Shown: one piece after another, positions 43,889-56,418 of the stretch
Layout: each line of letters begins with the position of its first letter
Position numbering within the stretch: the first letter of the stretch is position 1
Assembly (NCBI GenBank): GCA_035772735.1
Contig: JASDFA010000001.1
Location: 71,016,001-71,080,000, forward strand
DNA: 64,000 nucleotides
Origin: Datura wrightii
Taxonomy: Eukaryota > Streptophyta > Magnoliopsida > Solanales > Solanaceae
Reading direction: 5' to 3'
Notes under the pieces: model-generated
The model's input: the letters and a program-made list of their open reading frames with translations, nothing else
The model's database searches: none
What the model was told of the DNA's origin: nothing
Translations under genes and position numbers: made by a program

Positions 43889-46585
43889 TGTCACGCCCCG
43901 CCTTGGGGGGTATGACTGGCACCTAGTGCCCTACTAGGACCTGACCTGCTGGACTGCTAAGCCTGGGCACATCTGGTGCCTGGCTGGCTCTAACTCATAT
44001 TTCTGGAAACAAAGGGCTATATAACGGCTGTAAATACAGCCCCCGGCCCGTTGGCCTATAGCCTTCTGTACCTGTACTAGCAGCTGACCAGAAACGTACT
44101 AATTCAGAGGAACCTATGCGGGCCGACAAGGCCACCATGCTGTCTAGTTATCTGCAACTCAATCGTAACGCATGAAAAGAACTACGTGACCGGCAAGGTC
44201 ACCACTACTGGCAAACTATGGCCCCACACGGCCAAAGTAAAAGAAAGCAAGAATACTGGCAACTAAACAACTGCACGGCCTCACACGACTGGCTCATCTG
44301 ACCACAGGGAATATATAGACTGCAAGCCTCTAAGAATAGCAATAGAAATGATCGGGACAGGGCCCCGACCTACCCGTGCTGTAAAACAAAAGAACTGAAA
44401 TACACCTCTGGAATTCAGTCTCCGGATGACAGGAGCTGAATACCCGACTGCTGACAGGAAGTTACGTAGTGTCACCTGCTCGTCTATAAGTACCTGCAGG
44501 CAAGTAATGCAGTGCCCCACCGGGCGTCAGTACCGCTGGTACTGAGTATGTAAAGCAATAACTGAAGCAAAATCTGAATACAATAATATAACTGAAGAAA
44601 CTGAAGTAGAGAGAATAGACTAACTGTCTGATAATGTAAATCATACCTTCTCTCAATCTTTACTGGGAAGGATAAGAGTCATACCTGGAAACGTATCGTG
44701 CTACTGCTGATATACTTGTATCTAACATAACATGGCATAACATGAAATAACATAACATAGCACACACAAACCTTACCCGGCCCCCATAAGCCGGGAGGTA
44801 CAATCAACACAGAATCTATACCCCTACCCCGGTCATCCCATCTCCTATACTGGCTGTAAGCATCCTGCCGGTCCCCTGGGTATGCACTTGGGCTCGCTGA
44901 GCCCCTGACTATAACTGCATCTAAGTCCGGAGGACTCCTGAATCTGTACCCGGGCGTATCCGCTCGACTGGGGTGTGTAAGGGCCGATCAAGGCACAAAT
45001 ATGGGGAAAAACTGGCATCCCATCTTCGTCCCCTGGCGGGACGGCATGCCACTCCGTAGAGTGACGTATCCTCGTCCTCTGGTGGACGAGTCGATACAGC
45101 TATTAACCCTGGGCGGTCATGGATGCTAGGTAATCCAACCCCAAACAATACAACGGTCTCGACTGGTAATACTATCTGTGTATCTCACATGCTGAGGCTA
45201 CTAGGGGTAAAGTATCATATATATTACATGCTAGGCTAATGATAGCAATCTGTACGTATTTAATACGTGCTGAGGCAGGTAAAGATGTATAAATATGAAC
45301 ATAGTCTCCTGTCGGGCTGTACTGAGCAAATGCTATAAGGTAATGTTTCTGCTGAAAATTCTGTTGTTTACTAAGTTTCTGTATACACTATATGCTGGAC
45401 TAATGATAGAAATAAGTACATACTCAATACATGCTGAGGCTGGAAGTACTATATATGTATGTACGAATATAATCTTTCTGCTAGACTACGCTGTATACTA
45501 ACTTTCTATAGTAACAGGATTTACTAATCCTGACATGCTTTCTGAACTTCATTTTAGTCTGCTATTCTATTTCTGAAGTGCTTTACGGATACTGTACTAC
45601 TTCACGGGGTTTCAGCTGAACACAACAATATCTTAACATGGCATATTACATCATACACTGAATATACTGGGCAATCTCTAACGCTTGCGTTAGAATCTAT
45701 TTCATACCGTTAGGTTTCATACACATTACAACCCAATGTTTCTCACATCGTACCACCATTCATAATAACGCAATACTCGACTTATGAACATTCTACTGGT
45801 CCGTAATTTATTACGCTATACTGATATTACTTAACTTGCCGAAGGAAACTAACTTTACATACCTTATCCTTGAATTATTCATCTGTCGGACGAGGCTCGG
45901 CCGGTACTTCAACTGTTTTCTCCCAACTGCATTCATAAACATATCAATTAACACTAAATACAACTTTATTTCAAAAGGCAATGTCACTTTTGATATAGTT
46001 TATAGCCTAAACTTAGGCTTATCGAAAGACGGCTAGAAACTCGCTATTTTTCAGCGGCCTAGAAGGGAGAAATATTCACTTCACAGCTAGGAACACATAG
46101 ACACTAATTTAGAGCAATTCCACTTACCTTGGCTCGGTGGCTCGACGATCCGTCGGCCGTATTTTACGAAACTGAATCCGTAGGAATGCTCTCTGCTGCT
46201 AAATACTTCGGTATCTGGGATTAATTTGAGTTTGGGCAGCGTTTGGCAGCGTAATCGGACGGAAATTAATTAATTTCCTTCGTCCCTCTCTGCTCTCTAC
46301 GTTTTCTGGAAATTTTTATAAGTTTCTATCATTTAAAACCGAAGTGGGGCTTTATATACTTGGGCCTGGACAAGGCCAACGTGTCACGGAGCCAACGCGG
46401 AGGCTCCTCCTCCGTGACACGCTGCCATCACGGAGGGGCTCTGCCTCGGCTCCTTCCGCGATGGTTCGACAGGCTTCTCGTCCGATCTTTTCCCGGGCCT
46501 TTCTCCAACACGTATGGCCTTCAAATATACTTAACCAACGTGGGAATAGGTCATCTAAGTGCCGGGAATTCTACGGGGTGTAACA
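43889..46585 (-). repeat. Tekay2 left (3') LTR, 2697 bp
   Basis: The ends are TGTCACGCCCC and GGGGTGTAACA on the plus strand. Palindrome array at 46377-46464, TATA region at 46351-46360, and the tetraloop hairpin CACTC-CGTA-GAGTG at 45050-45063 (TACG on the sense strand). The TCAGTACC hairpin is at about 44527-44545. Confidence 0.93.
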
Positions 46586-46619
46586 TTCTCCCCCCTTAAG
46601 AACATTCATCCTTGAATGT
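46586..46619 (-). other. Tekay2 polypurine tract and adjoining hairpin
   Basis: TTAAGGGGGGAGAA on the minus strand abuts the LTR. The upstream hairpin reads ACATTCA-AGGA-TGAATGT, with an A:T pair where Tekay1 and D have G:C. Confidence 0.85.
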
Positions 46620-48440
46620 ATACTGTTATCTAGAGGACTGATTACTTTACTTTCTGGAAGAATTTCGGCAGAGTTTCCCCTGTAATATGGACTATCGCAA
46701 AAACCTGAAATGCAGAAAAGTCCAACACGGGCACTGCTCACAATATTCTAAGATCCACTGGATGACCATATATCAATTTTCCTTTATCATTTACAGACAT
46801 ACAACCATAAGATACTGCATAAATAATAATACGGACATTCCTGTCGCCTGACTAGGCCTGAAATAGGGTGAGGATATCTGGTCCTTATATCTGCGAATCT
46901 GTCTGTCTAGTCGTAACCTGGATGTTCTGAACTGGGACTACACTGGACGGGCCTCCTATGCATTTCCTCAGCATAGCTACATAGAAGACCGGATGAATGG
47001 ATTCTAATTCTGGAGACAAATTCGATTAATGGTAAATGCTCATTTTTGGCTATTACTGAAATCTAGCACACACGCTCGCAACATGACTTCGAGCGTCTGC
47101 GTTGTACGCTCAGCCTGCTCATCTGTCTGAGGATAGAACGCTGCGCTTAAATTAATCCACGCTCCCAAACTCTTCTAAAATGACTGCCAGAATCTAGCTG
47201 TGAAGTGTGCTCCTTTGTCTGAAATAATGGATACTGGTATTCCATGTAATCTGACTATCTTTCTGATATGCAACTCAGCATAATCTTCGGCCAAGGAAGT
47301 AGTTCTTATTGGTAAGAAATGAGCTGATTTTTATCAATCTGTCACTTATCACTCATATAGAGCCATGTCTGTGTTTAGTACGGGGTAATTCTTGCTACAA
47401 AATTCATATTCATTGCTTCTCATTTCCAAAGAGGCACAGCTATGTTCTAACTAACCTGCCTGGTTTCTGATATTCTGCCTTCAACTGTTGGCAGTTAGGA
47501 CACTGGGCTACTTGTAGTTCTTTTTAATGTCATGGTACCTCTTTGTTGTATCGGGATGAAGGGAATAGCGGGCGTAATGTACCTCGCTCATAAACTGCTG
47601 GCGAGGCCCCAAAATATCTGGAGTACAAATGCGGCCTTATATCGCCACACTTCATCCCCGGGTATCTGAAAATATGTCACCTCTCTTTACTGAATCTTGT
47701 GTTCAAGTTAAACCGGGATAGGGTTTCTATACTGCCGTTCCTTTACTTCCACCTCTAACCGTAATGCTGCTATATTCTGTATTATCGTTCTGTTATCCTT
47801 TATTTCTGCTATGCGAACGGCTAGACCGGCTAACTAGTAAAATTCTCGGGTCTACTCCCGCTGTTTAGGTGGTAAGTATGCCAACTCTCCATAGATCTAT
47901 AGCTAAGGGCGTCTGCCACCATATTAGCCCTTCCTGGATGATACAAAATTTTCGCTTTTTCAGGCATAAGCTACTGTAGCTAACTGGGTGATACCCAGAT
48001 CATGGGTAAGATAATTTTTCTCACGTTTCTTCAATTACCCGAAAGTATAAACTGTTACTTTACCATGCTGCACCAATCCTCTGTACCTTCTGGCGATACT
48101 ACACTGGAGCTGAGGTTAACCTGGCTGTTAACTCTTGGGAGTTCTGCTCACACTCCTCAGTCTACTGGAACTTTGCTGCCTTCTATGTACACTTAGTCAG
48201 AGGTGCTGCTAAAGTGAAAAATCCGTCCACAAACCCTCTGCAGTACCCGGCTAACCACCCGGCTAACCCTCTGCGTACTTCGATCGGAGTGGTAAATCTA
48301 GGCTATATCTTCATTACTTCGATTTTCTGTATGTCTGTCTGTACACCAGCCTCCGACACAATGTGACCAAAAGCTACTGAACTCAACTAAAATTCACATT
48401 TACCACAATTGACATATAACTAACGGTCATATTGGTTTAT
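46620..48440 (-). pseudogene. Tekay2 integrase, RNase H and RT traces
   Basis: The DNA aligns by eye with Tekay1. 47095-47290 matches the integrase stretch 33700-33890 (gene-level wording such as GAGCGTCTG, CTGTCTGAGGATAGAACGCTG). 47900-48060 matches RNase H (ATCATGGGTAAGATAATTTTT). 48230-48430 matches the end of RT. Many indels and stops remove every long frame. The chromodomain tail is nearly lost. Confidence 0.7.
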
Positions 48441-48449
48441 TATGCCAGA

Positions 48450-51137
48450 GAATCTGACAAGTAATCTACCGGTATAGACCGAGCTTATCTGGCCTTCTGG
48501 CCGTATGCTAAGGCTACTTGTTGCTAAGGTAACCTGAACGACCGTCTGCCCACCTTATGCCTTTATCTGATCCGAGGATCCTGATATTGATCATGACCTC
48601 TAATGATCTGGCTGCATAACCCTAAATAACTGAATAGTCGGGTTGAATAACCCGAAGGTGACAGTAGTCTAGTAATGCTCTAACTGTACTACTTGAGTAC
48701 TTATAGTTCATTCATAACCGCAAACTCGTGGGCATCTAATTGCTCTTGTTATTTTTCTTAAACCACTGTAAGGCTGCACTTAATCAACTTACTCCCAGGC
48801 GATCAATCTCTGGACCTTCACGGGGAGTCTACTGATCCCCTGGTCTTAATAAACACTATGCTAGCAGGGTACCGTTAATTTCTTACGCCTCGTGTGTATC
48901 CACTTGGATTTGTACTGCTATTCTGGGAAATATTCGGTCTTATGAGCTATTCTGTAAATACTGGCCCTCTGCTAGGGCTCTGTATCTAAATACCTTACGA
49001 AAACCAGCTGAAATACTAGTCTATCGCTGACTGCTGATGTGGACCATTCCTTGGGGTACCTACGGGTATTCTGACTGGGACGGCCGGCTGACTTATGAGG
49101 TGTTCTACATAACAACTGCTAGGTTGGCTAAGGCCGACTGTCGCCCACGAGGCTGGGAAAATGATGTATGACCACTTAGCATGCTAGAACAATTCTGGTA
49201 TTGCTAATCTCTGAAATTTGCCTATTCGGTCTCTAATCCTGGTTCTGGCACATGCACTACTGTTACCGATCTTCAGGGATGCCTCCCTGCTGATGCAGGC
49301 AACAGCTGGTTGGTAGACTGTCTAACTGCGCCCTTATCATCTAGCCATCTGTCTTAGGTCAATAACTCAGGTAAGCTCCTAGAGCCTAAATCTGATAACA
49401 ACACATAAGTCTGTTAATCTAATAACTGAAAACTGAGATAGTTTTTATGACTTCATACGTAACTCACACTTAATCCGCCCTTTCTCTTCTTCTTTTCTTT
49501 CTTTCTTCTCTCTTCTTTCTCTTTTTTTTTGTCCTGCAATGCAATTTGTGTAGGCTTTCTATTACTAATCAGCATCTGCGATTATAGCCCTTATAGGCAA
49601 CCACTCACAACATATCTATGATCTGTATACATATATATCGCTAGTTACGTACAACATGTACTGATTTCTGCGGTAGTTCATAATCTCTGACAGGTTCTGC
49701 TGAGTCTCACATCGTACATGATACATTGCTTCTACGGCCTAATACCATCTCTTGCCCCGACTTATCATTTCATTGCATTGTTACCCCATTCTGAAAGTAA
49801 CATCATAAACATTCTAGTTATTGTCTGCTGTTTGAAATTCCGCCACTCTTGCGATGTGGGGGTCAACGTTCGAATCCTGTAGCCTTACTAGGCATATATT
49901 GAGAGCCCATGTCTATCTGCTGGGCCTTATCTCTAGGCCACACTAGATTAGAATTGCTGTATCGGTAACTTCTTAACTTTTCCATAGCGGACATACTGCG
50001 GTATTCTGAACCACAATCTTACTGTCAGCACGAAGCTTAAACCCTAATACGATACTTTATCAATCCAGGGTAGTTCTAATTTCCCCACAAGATCTGACAT
50101 TCCTGCTTCTTCCTCTCATCTTGCTTAGACTGAACTCTGGGGTTCATGGTACCTGCCCTTCATTGCTAATGAGATTACTGATCAAGCCTCAGCCCATACT
50201 TCTTCTGGCGTATGTTCAAGCCCATCTGATTCACATGACCTCTATATCTTTCGAGGTCACAACTAGATCGTACTATAATCTTACAGGTATGTCTTGCTAT
50301 CTGTTAGCATATATGGCGGACTTGGCCTTTTTCTGACTCAAGCTTGACTATTATTGGGCATTCATCACTAGCCGGTCTGTTACCCCTACTTCGGGTAGAC
50401 TAGCAGTCTTACTTTCTTTACTGGCATGTTATCATAAGGGTCCGAACCACTTATGTAATCATGAGGGATCTTTATACTTTCTAATACTTACTAGGATCAA
50501 TCAGCCCATCTTTACTTACTGCTTGATCTGGCAACCCCATCTCAAGTCTTATGCCCCTTTACTATACTGGCATCAAAATTAGGAGGTAGGGATAGCCCTT
50601 TTCTTAGTGCAGCAAATAAAAACATTCAACTGTACCAAATTCAAAAGGATGTATTTGGGATTCCTGCATTTTCCCTCTCCTTTTTTTTTTATACCTACCC
50701 GGTGGTCTGACCTTATCTGTAATCATAATCAGATCTCATATAGCTATAAATGAATCAACTCATATATATATTTTATTTCTGACTTCCTATTCTGACGTTA
50801 TCAACATATACTGGGAATAATGCCAATAACAGTATCACGCTGGGAGGTCTCTGATACCTCCTCCTACTATTATAATTATCATGTAACTGACTGATGCTCT
50901 CTTCCGTTGCTATTTCTGATCTTCTTCCTGTGATAGGGTAATACTGATCTGTCTTTGTATCTGTAACCAAAGAATACGGTGAGTTCTCAGGGACTCAACC
51001 CTATACTGTACCGCTCTAAAGCACGACTGACTAAGAAAGAAGGGTAACTATCATATATGCCTCGCAGCCTCCTGCCTATAGTATGTGGTGCACAACACAT
51101 CCATAGACAAGACTATACTTAGCACGGGATACGACCT
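48450..51137 (-). other. Tekay2 internal region made of D-like sequence, no coding
   Basis: 48450-49700 is homologous to the LTR of D (15790-16950), not to coding sequence: for example TCATTAGAGGTCATGATCA on the minus strand near 48570-48600, and the GTACCCCAAGGA segment near 49055. 49720-50900 resembles D's internal region (ACCATGAACCCCAGAGTTC near 50135-50155). 50930-51137 is the common leader. No ORF is credible here. Confidence 0.65.
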
Positions 51138-51149
51138 ACTCTGATACCA
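51138..51149 (-). other. Tekay2 primer binding site, initiator tRNA-Met type
   Basis: The minus strand reads TGGTATCAGAGT, 11 of 12 bases matching the usual site, four bases after the 5' LTR. Confidence 0.9.
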
Positions 51150-51153
51150 AGTT

Positions 51154-53850
51154 TGTCACGCCCCGCCTTGGGGGGTATGACTGGCACCTAGTGCCCTACT
51201 AGGACCTGACCTGCTGGACTGCTAATCCTGGGCACATCTGGTGCCTGGCTGGCTCTAACTCATATTTCTGGAAACAAAGGGCTATATAACGGCTGTAAAT
51301 ACAGCCCCCGGCCCGTTGGCCTATAGCCTTCTGTACCTGTACTAGCAGCTGACCAGAAACATACTAATTAAGAGGAACCTATGCGGGCCGACAAGGCCAC
51401 CATGCTGTCTAGTTATCTGCAACTCAATCGTAACGCATGAAAAGAACTATGTGACCGGCAAGGTCACCACTACTGGCAAACTATGGCCCCACACGGCCAA
51501 AGTAAAAGAAAGCAAGAATACTGGCAACTAAACAACTGCACGGCCTCACACGACCGGCTCATCTGACCACAGGGAATATATAGACTACAAGCCTCTAAGA
51601 ATAGCAATAGAAATGATCGGGACAGGGCCCCGACCTACCCGTGTTGTAAAACAAAAGAACTGAAATACACCTCTGGAATTCAGTCTCCGGATGACAGGAG
51701 CTGAATACCTGACTGCTGACAGGAAGTTACGTAGTGTCACCTGCTCTTCTATAAGTACCTGCAGGCAAGTAATGCAGCGCCCCACCAGGCGTCAGTACCA
51801 CTGGTACTGAGTATGTAAAGCAATAACTGAAGCAAAATCTGAATACAATAATATAACTGAAGAAACTGAAGTAGAGAGAATAGACTAACTGTCTGATAAT
51901 GTAAATCATACCTTCTCTCAATCTTTACTGGGAAGGATAAGAGTCATACCTGGAAACGTATCGTGCTACTGCTGATATACTTGTATCTAACATAACATGG
52001 CATAACATGAAATAACATAACATAGCACACACAAACCTTACCCGGCCCCCATAAGCCGGGAGGTACAATCAACACAGAATCTATACCCCTACCCCGGTCA
52101 TCCCATCTCCTATACTGGCTGTAAGCATCCTGCCGGTCCCCTGGGTATGCACTTGGGCTCGCTGAGCCCCTGACTATAACTGCATCTGAGTCCGGAGGAC
52201 TCCTGAATCTGCACCCGGGCGTATCCGCTCGACTGGGGTGTGTAAGGGCCGATCAAGGCACAAATATGGGGAAAAACTGGCATCCCATCTTCGTCCCCTG
52301 GCGGGACGGCATGCCACTCCGTAGAGTGACCTATCCTCGTCCTTTGGTGGACGAGTCGATACAGCTATTAACCCTGGCGGGTCATGGATGCTAGGTAATC
52401 CAACCCCAAACAATACAACGGTCTCGACTGGTAATACTATCTGTGTATCTCACATGCTGAGGCTACTAGGGGTAAAGTATCACATATATTACATGCTGGG
52501 CTAATGATAGCAATCTGTACGTATTTAATACGTGCTGAGGCAGGTAAAGATGTATAAATATGAACATAGTCTCCTGCCGGGCTGTACTGAGCAAATGCTA
52601 TAAGGTAATGTTTCTGCTGAAAATTCTGCTGTTTACTAAGTTTCTGTATACACTATATGCTGGACTAATGATAGAAATAAGTACATACTCAATACATGCT
52701 GAGGCTGGAAGTACTATATATGTATGTACGAATATAATCTTTCTGCTAGAATACGTTGTATACTAACTTTCTATAGTAACAGGATTTACTAATCCTGACA
52801 TGCTTTCTTAACTTCATTTTAGTCTGCTATTCTATTTCTGAAGTGCTTTACGGATACTGTACTACTTCACGGGGTTTCAGCTGAACACAACAATATCTTA
52901 ACATGGCATATTACATCATACACTGAATATACTGGGCAATCTCTAACGCCTGCGTTAGAATCTGTTTCATACCGTTAGGTTTCATACACATTACAACCCA
53001 ATGTTTCTCACATCGTACCACCATTCATAATAACGCAATACTCGACTTCTGAACACTCTACTGGTCCGTAATTTATTACGCTATACTGATATTACTTAAC
53101 TTGCCGAAGGAAACTAACTTTACATACCTTATCCTTGAATTATTCATCTGTCGGACGAGGCTCGGCTGGTACTTCAACTGTTTTCTCCCAACTGCATTCA
53201 TAAACATATCAATTAACACTAAATACAACTTTATTTCAAAAGGCAACGTCACTTTCGATATAGTTTATAGCATAAACTTAGGCTTATCGAAAGACGGCTA
53301 GAAACTCGCTATTTTTCAGCGGCCTAGAAGGGAGAAATATTCACTTCACAGCTAGGAACACATAGACACTAATTTAGAGCAATTCCACTTACCTTGGCTC
53401 GGTGGCTCGACGATTCGTCGGCCGTATTTTACGAAACTGAATCCGTAGGAATGCTCTCTGCTGCTAAATACTTCGGTATCTGGGATTAATTTGAGTTTGG
53501 GCAACGTTTGGCAGCGTAATCGGACGGAAATTAATTAATTTCCTTCGTCCCTCTCTGCTCTCTACGTTTTCTGGAAATTTTTATAAGTTGCTATCACTTA
53601 AAACCGAAGTGGGGCTTTATATACTTGGGCCTGGACAAGGCCAACGTGTCACGGAGCCAACGCGGAGGGTCCTCCTCCGTGACACGCTGCCATCGCGGAG
53701 GGGCTCTGCCTCGGCTCCTTCCGCGATGGTTCGACAGGCTTCTCGTCCGATCTTTTCCCGGGCCTTTCTCCAACACGTATGGCCTTCAAATATACTTAAC
53801 CAATGTGGGAATAGGTCATCTAAGTGCCGGGAATTCTACGGGGTGTAACA
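51154..53850 (-). repeat. Tekay2 right (5') LTR, 2697 bp
   Basis: Same length as the left copy. Palindrome array 53642-53729, TATA region about 53617-53625, tetraloop hairpin 52315-52328. Confidence 0.93.
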
Positions 53851-53856
53851 TTAGCC
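53851..53856. other. Six unexplained bases TTAGCC at the Tekay2 edge
   Basis: They lie between the Tekay2 terminus (GTAACA) and the CAGCA that should follow it directly. They are absent at the left edge. Confidence 0.6.
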
Positions 53857-53861
53857 CAGCA

Positions 53862-54304
53862 TGTAATATATGGGACAGCGATACGTAACGCCTGGTTTAC
53901 TTAGGCAAATCCCACATCGGTTGGGGAGGAGAACGAAGAGTACTTTATAAGTGCTTGGATACCTCTCTCTTGTAGACGCGTTTTAAAGCCGTGAGGGACT
54001 AGCTGCCCAAAGCGGACAATATCTACAAGCGGCGACCTGGGCTGTTACAGTGGTATCAGAGCTGGTGCCGGGCCGGTGGTGGGGCAAACCTCAGCGAGGA
54101 CGCTGAGTCCCTATGGGGGGTAACCAGGGACGGCGATACGTAACGCCTGGTTTACTTAGGCAAATCCCACATCGGTTGGGGAGGAGAACGAAGAGTACTT
54201 TATAAGTGCTTGGATACCTCTCTCTTGTAGACGCGTTTTAAAGCCGTGAGGGACTAGCTGCCCAAAGCGGACAATATCTACAAGCGGCGACCTGGGCTGT
54301 TACA
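53862..54304 (+). mobile_element. TRIM element, about 443 bp
   Basis: It has two direct repeats, about 53870-54049 and 54125-54304, identical in spacing (offset 255). They carry the sequence CCCACATCGGTTGGGGAGGA and CAATATCTACAAGCGGCGAC, typical of a widespread plant TRIM family, with a TTTATAAG box and the end GGGCTGTTACA. A primer site TGGTATCAGAGC (54051-54062) and a purine tract (TGGGGGG near 54114-54120) lie in the 75-bp centre. The CAGCA duplication is at 53857-53861 and 54305-54309. No coding: it depends on other elements. The exact left edge is uncertain because the repeats diverge before GGGAC. Confidence 0.88.
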
Positions 54305-54309
54305 CAGCA

Positions 54310-54993
54310 GCACCAGCGGTTCCGCCTGGCCAACGCCGTCAATACGGAACCCGATGGGTGACTGACAAAGGGAAGAAATGGTACGCAAAGCACAAGGAGA
54401 ACAAATACTTCCCCGAGGAGCACATTGCAAGGGAGCCGTTGGCACAGGAATTCCCCAGAATCGTACATAGGATTGACGCTGTTGGGCTGAACTTCATCTT
54501 TAAAGAGCCCAAGGAGTGCAATCTCCACCTGATTCGGGAGTTCTACGCCAACTGGAACCCGACACTCCGCAGTCACACCGTCAAGATAAGGGGGCAGGTA
54601 GTCACCTTTGAGCCCCATCACCTTAATGCCATTTGGGGGGCACGGGACACAGACGCCCATGTACTCCAACAGCTGAACATCACTCCACCATATGCGGATA
54701 TCAGACGCACTCTGTGTGGAGCCCGTTCTACAGCACGGTGGAGCAGGCATAAGGAGAGGGGCTACCATCAGACGCTGCCCTACTCTCAAATGAACAGGGA
54801 AGCCAGAATTTGGCTTAAGATCGTGTGTTCCTGCCTGATCCCGGGGGTGCACATGACAGATGTCACCCGGGATCGTGTGTGCTTGGTCTACACCCTAATG
54901 AAAGGGCTGGAGATTAATGTTGGGGCAGTGATTATCTCCTCCATGAAGAGAGCCCGTTTGCATCAAGGGCACAGGTACAGGTTTGGTGGCTTG
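54310..54993 (+). pseudogene. C ORF2, segment 2 ('putative plant transposon protein' type)
   Basis: 228 codons, open throughout and in frame with segment 1 once the insertions are removed. It reads YGTRWVTDKGKKWYAKHKEN, FIFKEPKECNLHLIREFYAN, VKIRGQVVTFEPHHLNAI and RHKERGYHQTLPYSQMNREA. The REFYAN...VRG...I pattern recalls the family that plant annotations call putative plant transposon protein, often found in retroelements. Enzymatic role unknown. The ORF is split after GGL by B. Confidence 0.75.
54989..54993. repeat. Target duplication of B, left copy (GCTTG)
   Basis: GCTTG precedes B and is repeated at 63287-63291. Joining the two restores the ORF2 frame exactly (GGC TTG CTG ACC). Confidence 0.94.
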
Positions 54994-56418
54994 TGTTCGG
55001 CTGTCTACTCTGGGGTATTTACTACACGCAAGTGCACGTGGTCGAACAAGTAGTAAAGTGACTTAAGTAAGCTACGTATCGATCCCACAGGGACTGGGAT
55101 AAGGTAAAAACTACTCAAGTGTTATTATACTTTAACTCTAAAAATGAAGACAACAGTGTGAAGAAGAGTTTGATATATTTAGATTTCTAATTATATGCTA
55201 AGTCTAAAACGAATATCTAATGTGAGTCTGAGCTATGAATGTGAGCATGCTGAGGCTAAATGAACATGTATAGAAACTAATTATCGATACAATATTTGGT
55301 TAATCTATCCTCCGGTTGCTAGTCAAGAATTATTGCCAATGGATTAAAACTCTCGTATTTAACCCAACTTAAGAATCATGAACCGTCCACCTACATTTCT
55401 GTGATTAAACGAAATTCATGTTCTAGCCATACAAAACCGATTCCTTAATTGACTAATACGACTTTCAGGTATATTTCTATCCTGAAGGTAAATCAATTCT
55501 CAATTTTCCCAAACTAAGAAGATATCATATCCTATTGATTCACAACTTTCCAATTTCTTGCTCTCTCGAGTGAAACCGGACTTTTTAGATGTACATTAAC
55601 GTTGGCCACACATCAATGCAGTAAGAACAAGAATCAATAGAACAACCATGGAAGAAAAGATGAAAAACCCAATTGATCAATAACTACATTTCAATACAAT
55701 TGTTCTTAACCTCAGCAAGAAGAGGAATTAGCCACTCATTTGTGGATTAAACATCGTTAAATGAGTGTTAAACATACAAGCAATTGAATTAAAGAAGACA
55801 GAGATAGAGAAAAACCCTGAGATTTTTGTCCCCTCAACTGTCTGTAACCCACGTTCTTTCTCCACCAAGTTAGCATTATTAAAAATAAAACCTAAGTGTT
55901 CTATTTATACTAGTGGGAATTTTTCCCGAAATAACAAGCAATGTGTCACGGAGTGCATCACGGAGCACTGCCTCCGTGACACGCCACGGACGCGGACCCT
56001 TACTGGAAATTGATAGTCCAGGTAATGAGGCCCAACGTGGCACGGTGTGTAACGCGGGGCTAGGCCAACGTGCCACGGCCCCAACGCGCACCCTCACTGG
56101 ATTTTGGCCAAAAATTCCTATCCAGGCAGAAGGCATCCGCGATGGCAGCGTGACACGGCTCCATCGCGGAGCCCCTTTAATTTGTGCCTTTAAACGCTTG
56201 TGCACTTGCTAACATCCGAGTCCTACCCCAATCTCTCCCAACACGCATTTTAGCTTCCCAAAATTATATTTCACCTGCAAAACAACGCTAATCATGTTGG
56301 TTAGTACAAATTCACATTTTATTATCAATCACATGAGAATGTATAAACATTAATAGATAAACAAGGCTAAAATGACACTTTTGAGTATCACTTGGGCATA
56401 TAAATTTGCCCAAGATCA
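54994..56418 (-). repeat. B left (3') LTR, 1425 bp
   Basis: The ends are TGTTCGGCTG and CCCAAGATCA. At the sense-strand start is a CTTGGGCA/TGCCCAAG inverted repeat (about 56392-56415). The CACGGAG palindrome array is 55944-56170, followed on the sense strand by the TATA box TATAAATAG (55911-55919). Confidence 0.95.
55911..55919 (-). promoter_or_regulatory. TATA box of the B LTR
   Basis: TATAAATAG on the minus strand is just downstream of the palindrome array. It is repeated in the right LTR near 62769-62777. Confidence 0.65.

Larger units (their letters stand above)
43889..53850 (-). mobile_element. Tekay2: Tekay-like element, coding region decayed
   Basis: A minus-strand element with two 2697-bp LTRs (43889-46585 and 51154-53850) that look nearly identical by eye. 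Left flank is CAGCA (43884-43888). On the right, six extra bases (TTAGCC) precede CAGCA at 53857. Polypurine tract at 46586 and primer site at 51138. The internal region lacks gag and protease and keeps only mutated RT, RNase H and integrase traces. The LTRs are much better preserved than the inside, so it was probably mobilised by a relative as a defective copy. Confidence 0.92.

Noticed and set aside
49490..49530. Pyrimidine-rich run resembling a splice acceptor or purine tract
   Set aside because: It is low-complexity sequence in the decayed interior of Tekay2 with no LTR edge next to it.
54238..54852. 204-residue open frame on the minus strand
   Set aside because: It is antisense to C ORF2, whose plus-strand frame is homologous to B ORF2 and is the real one.
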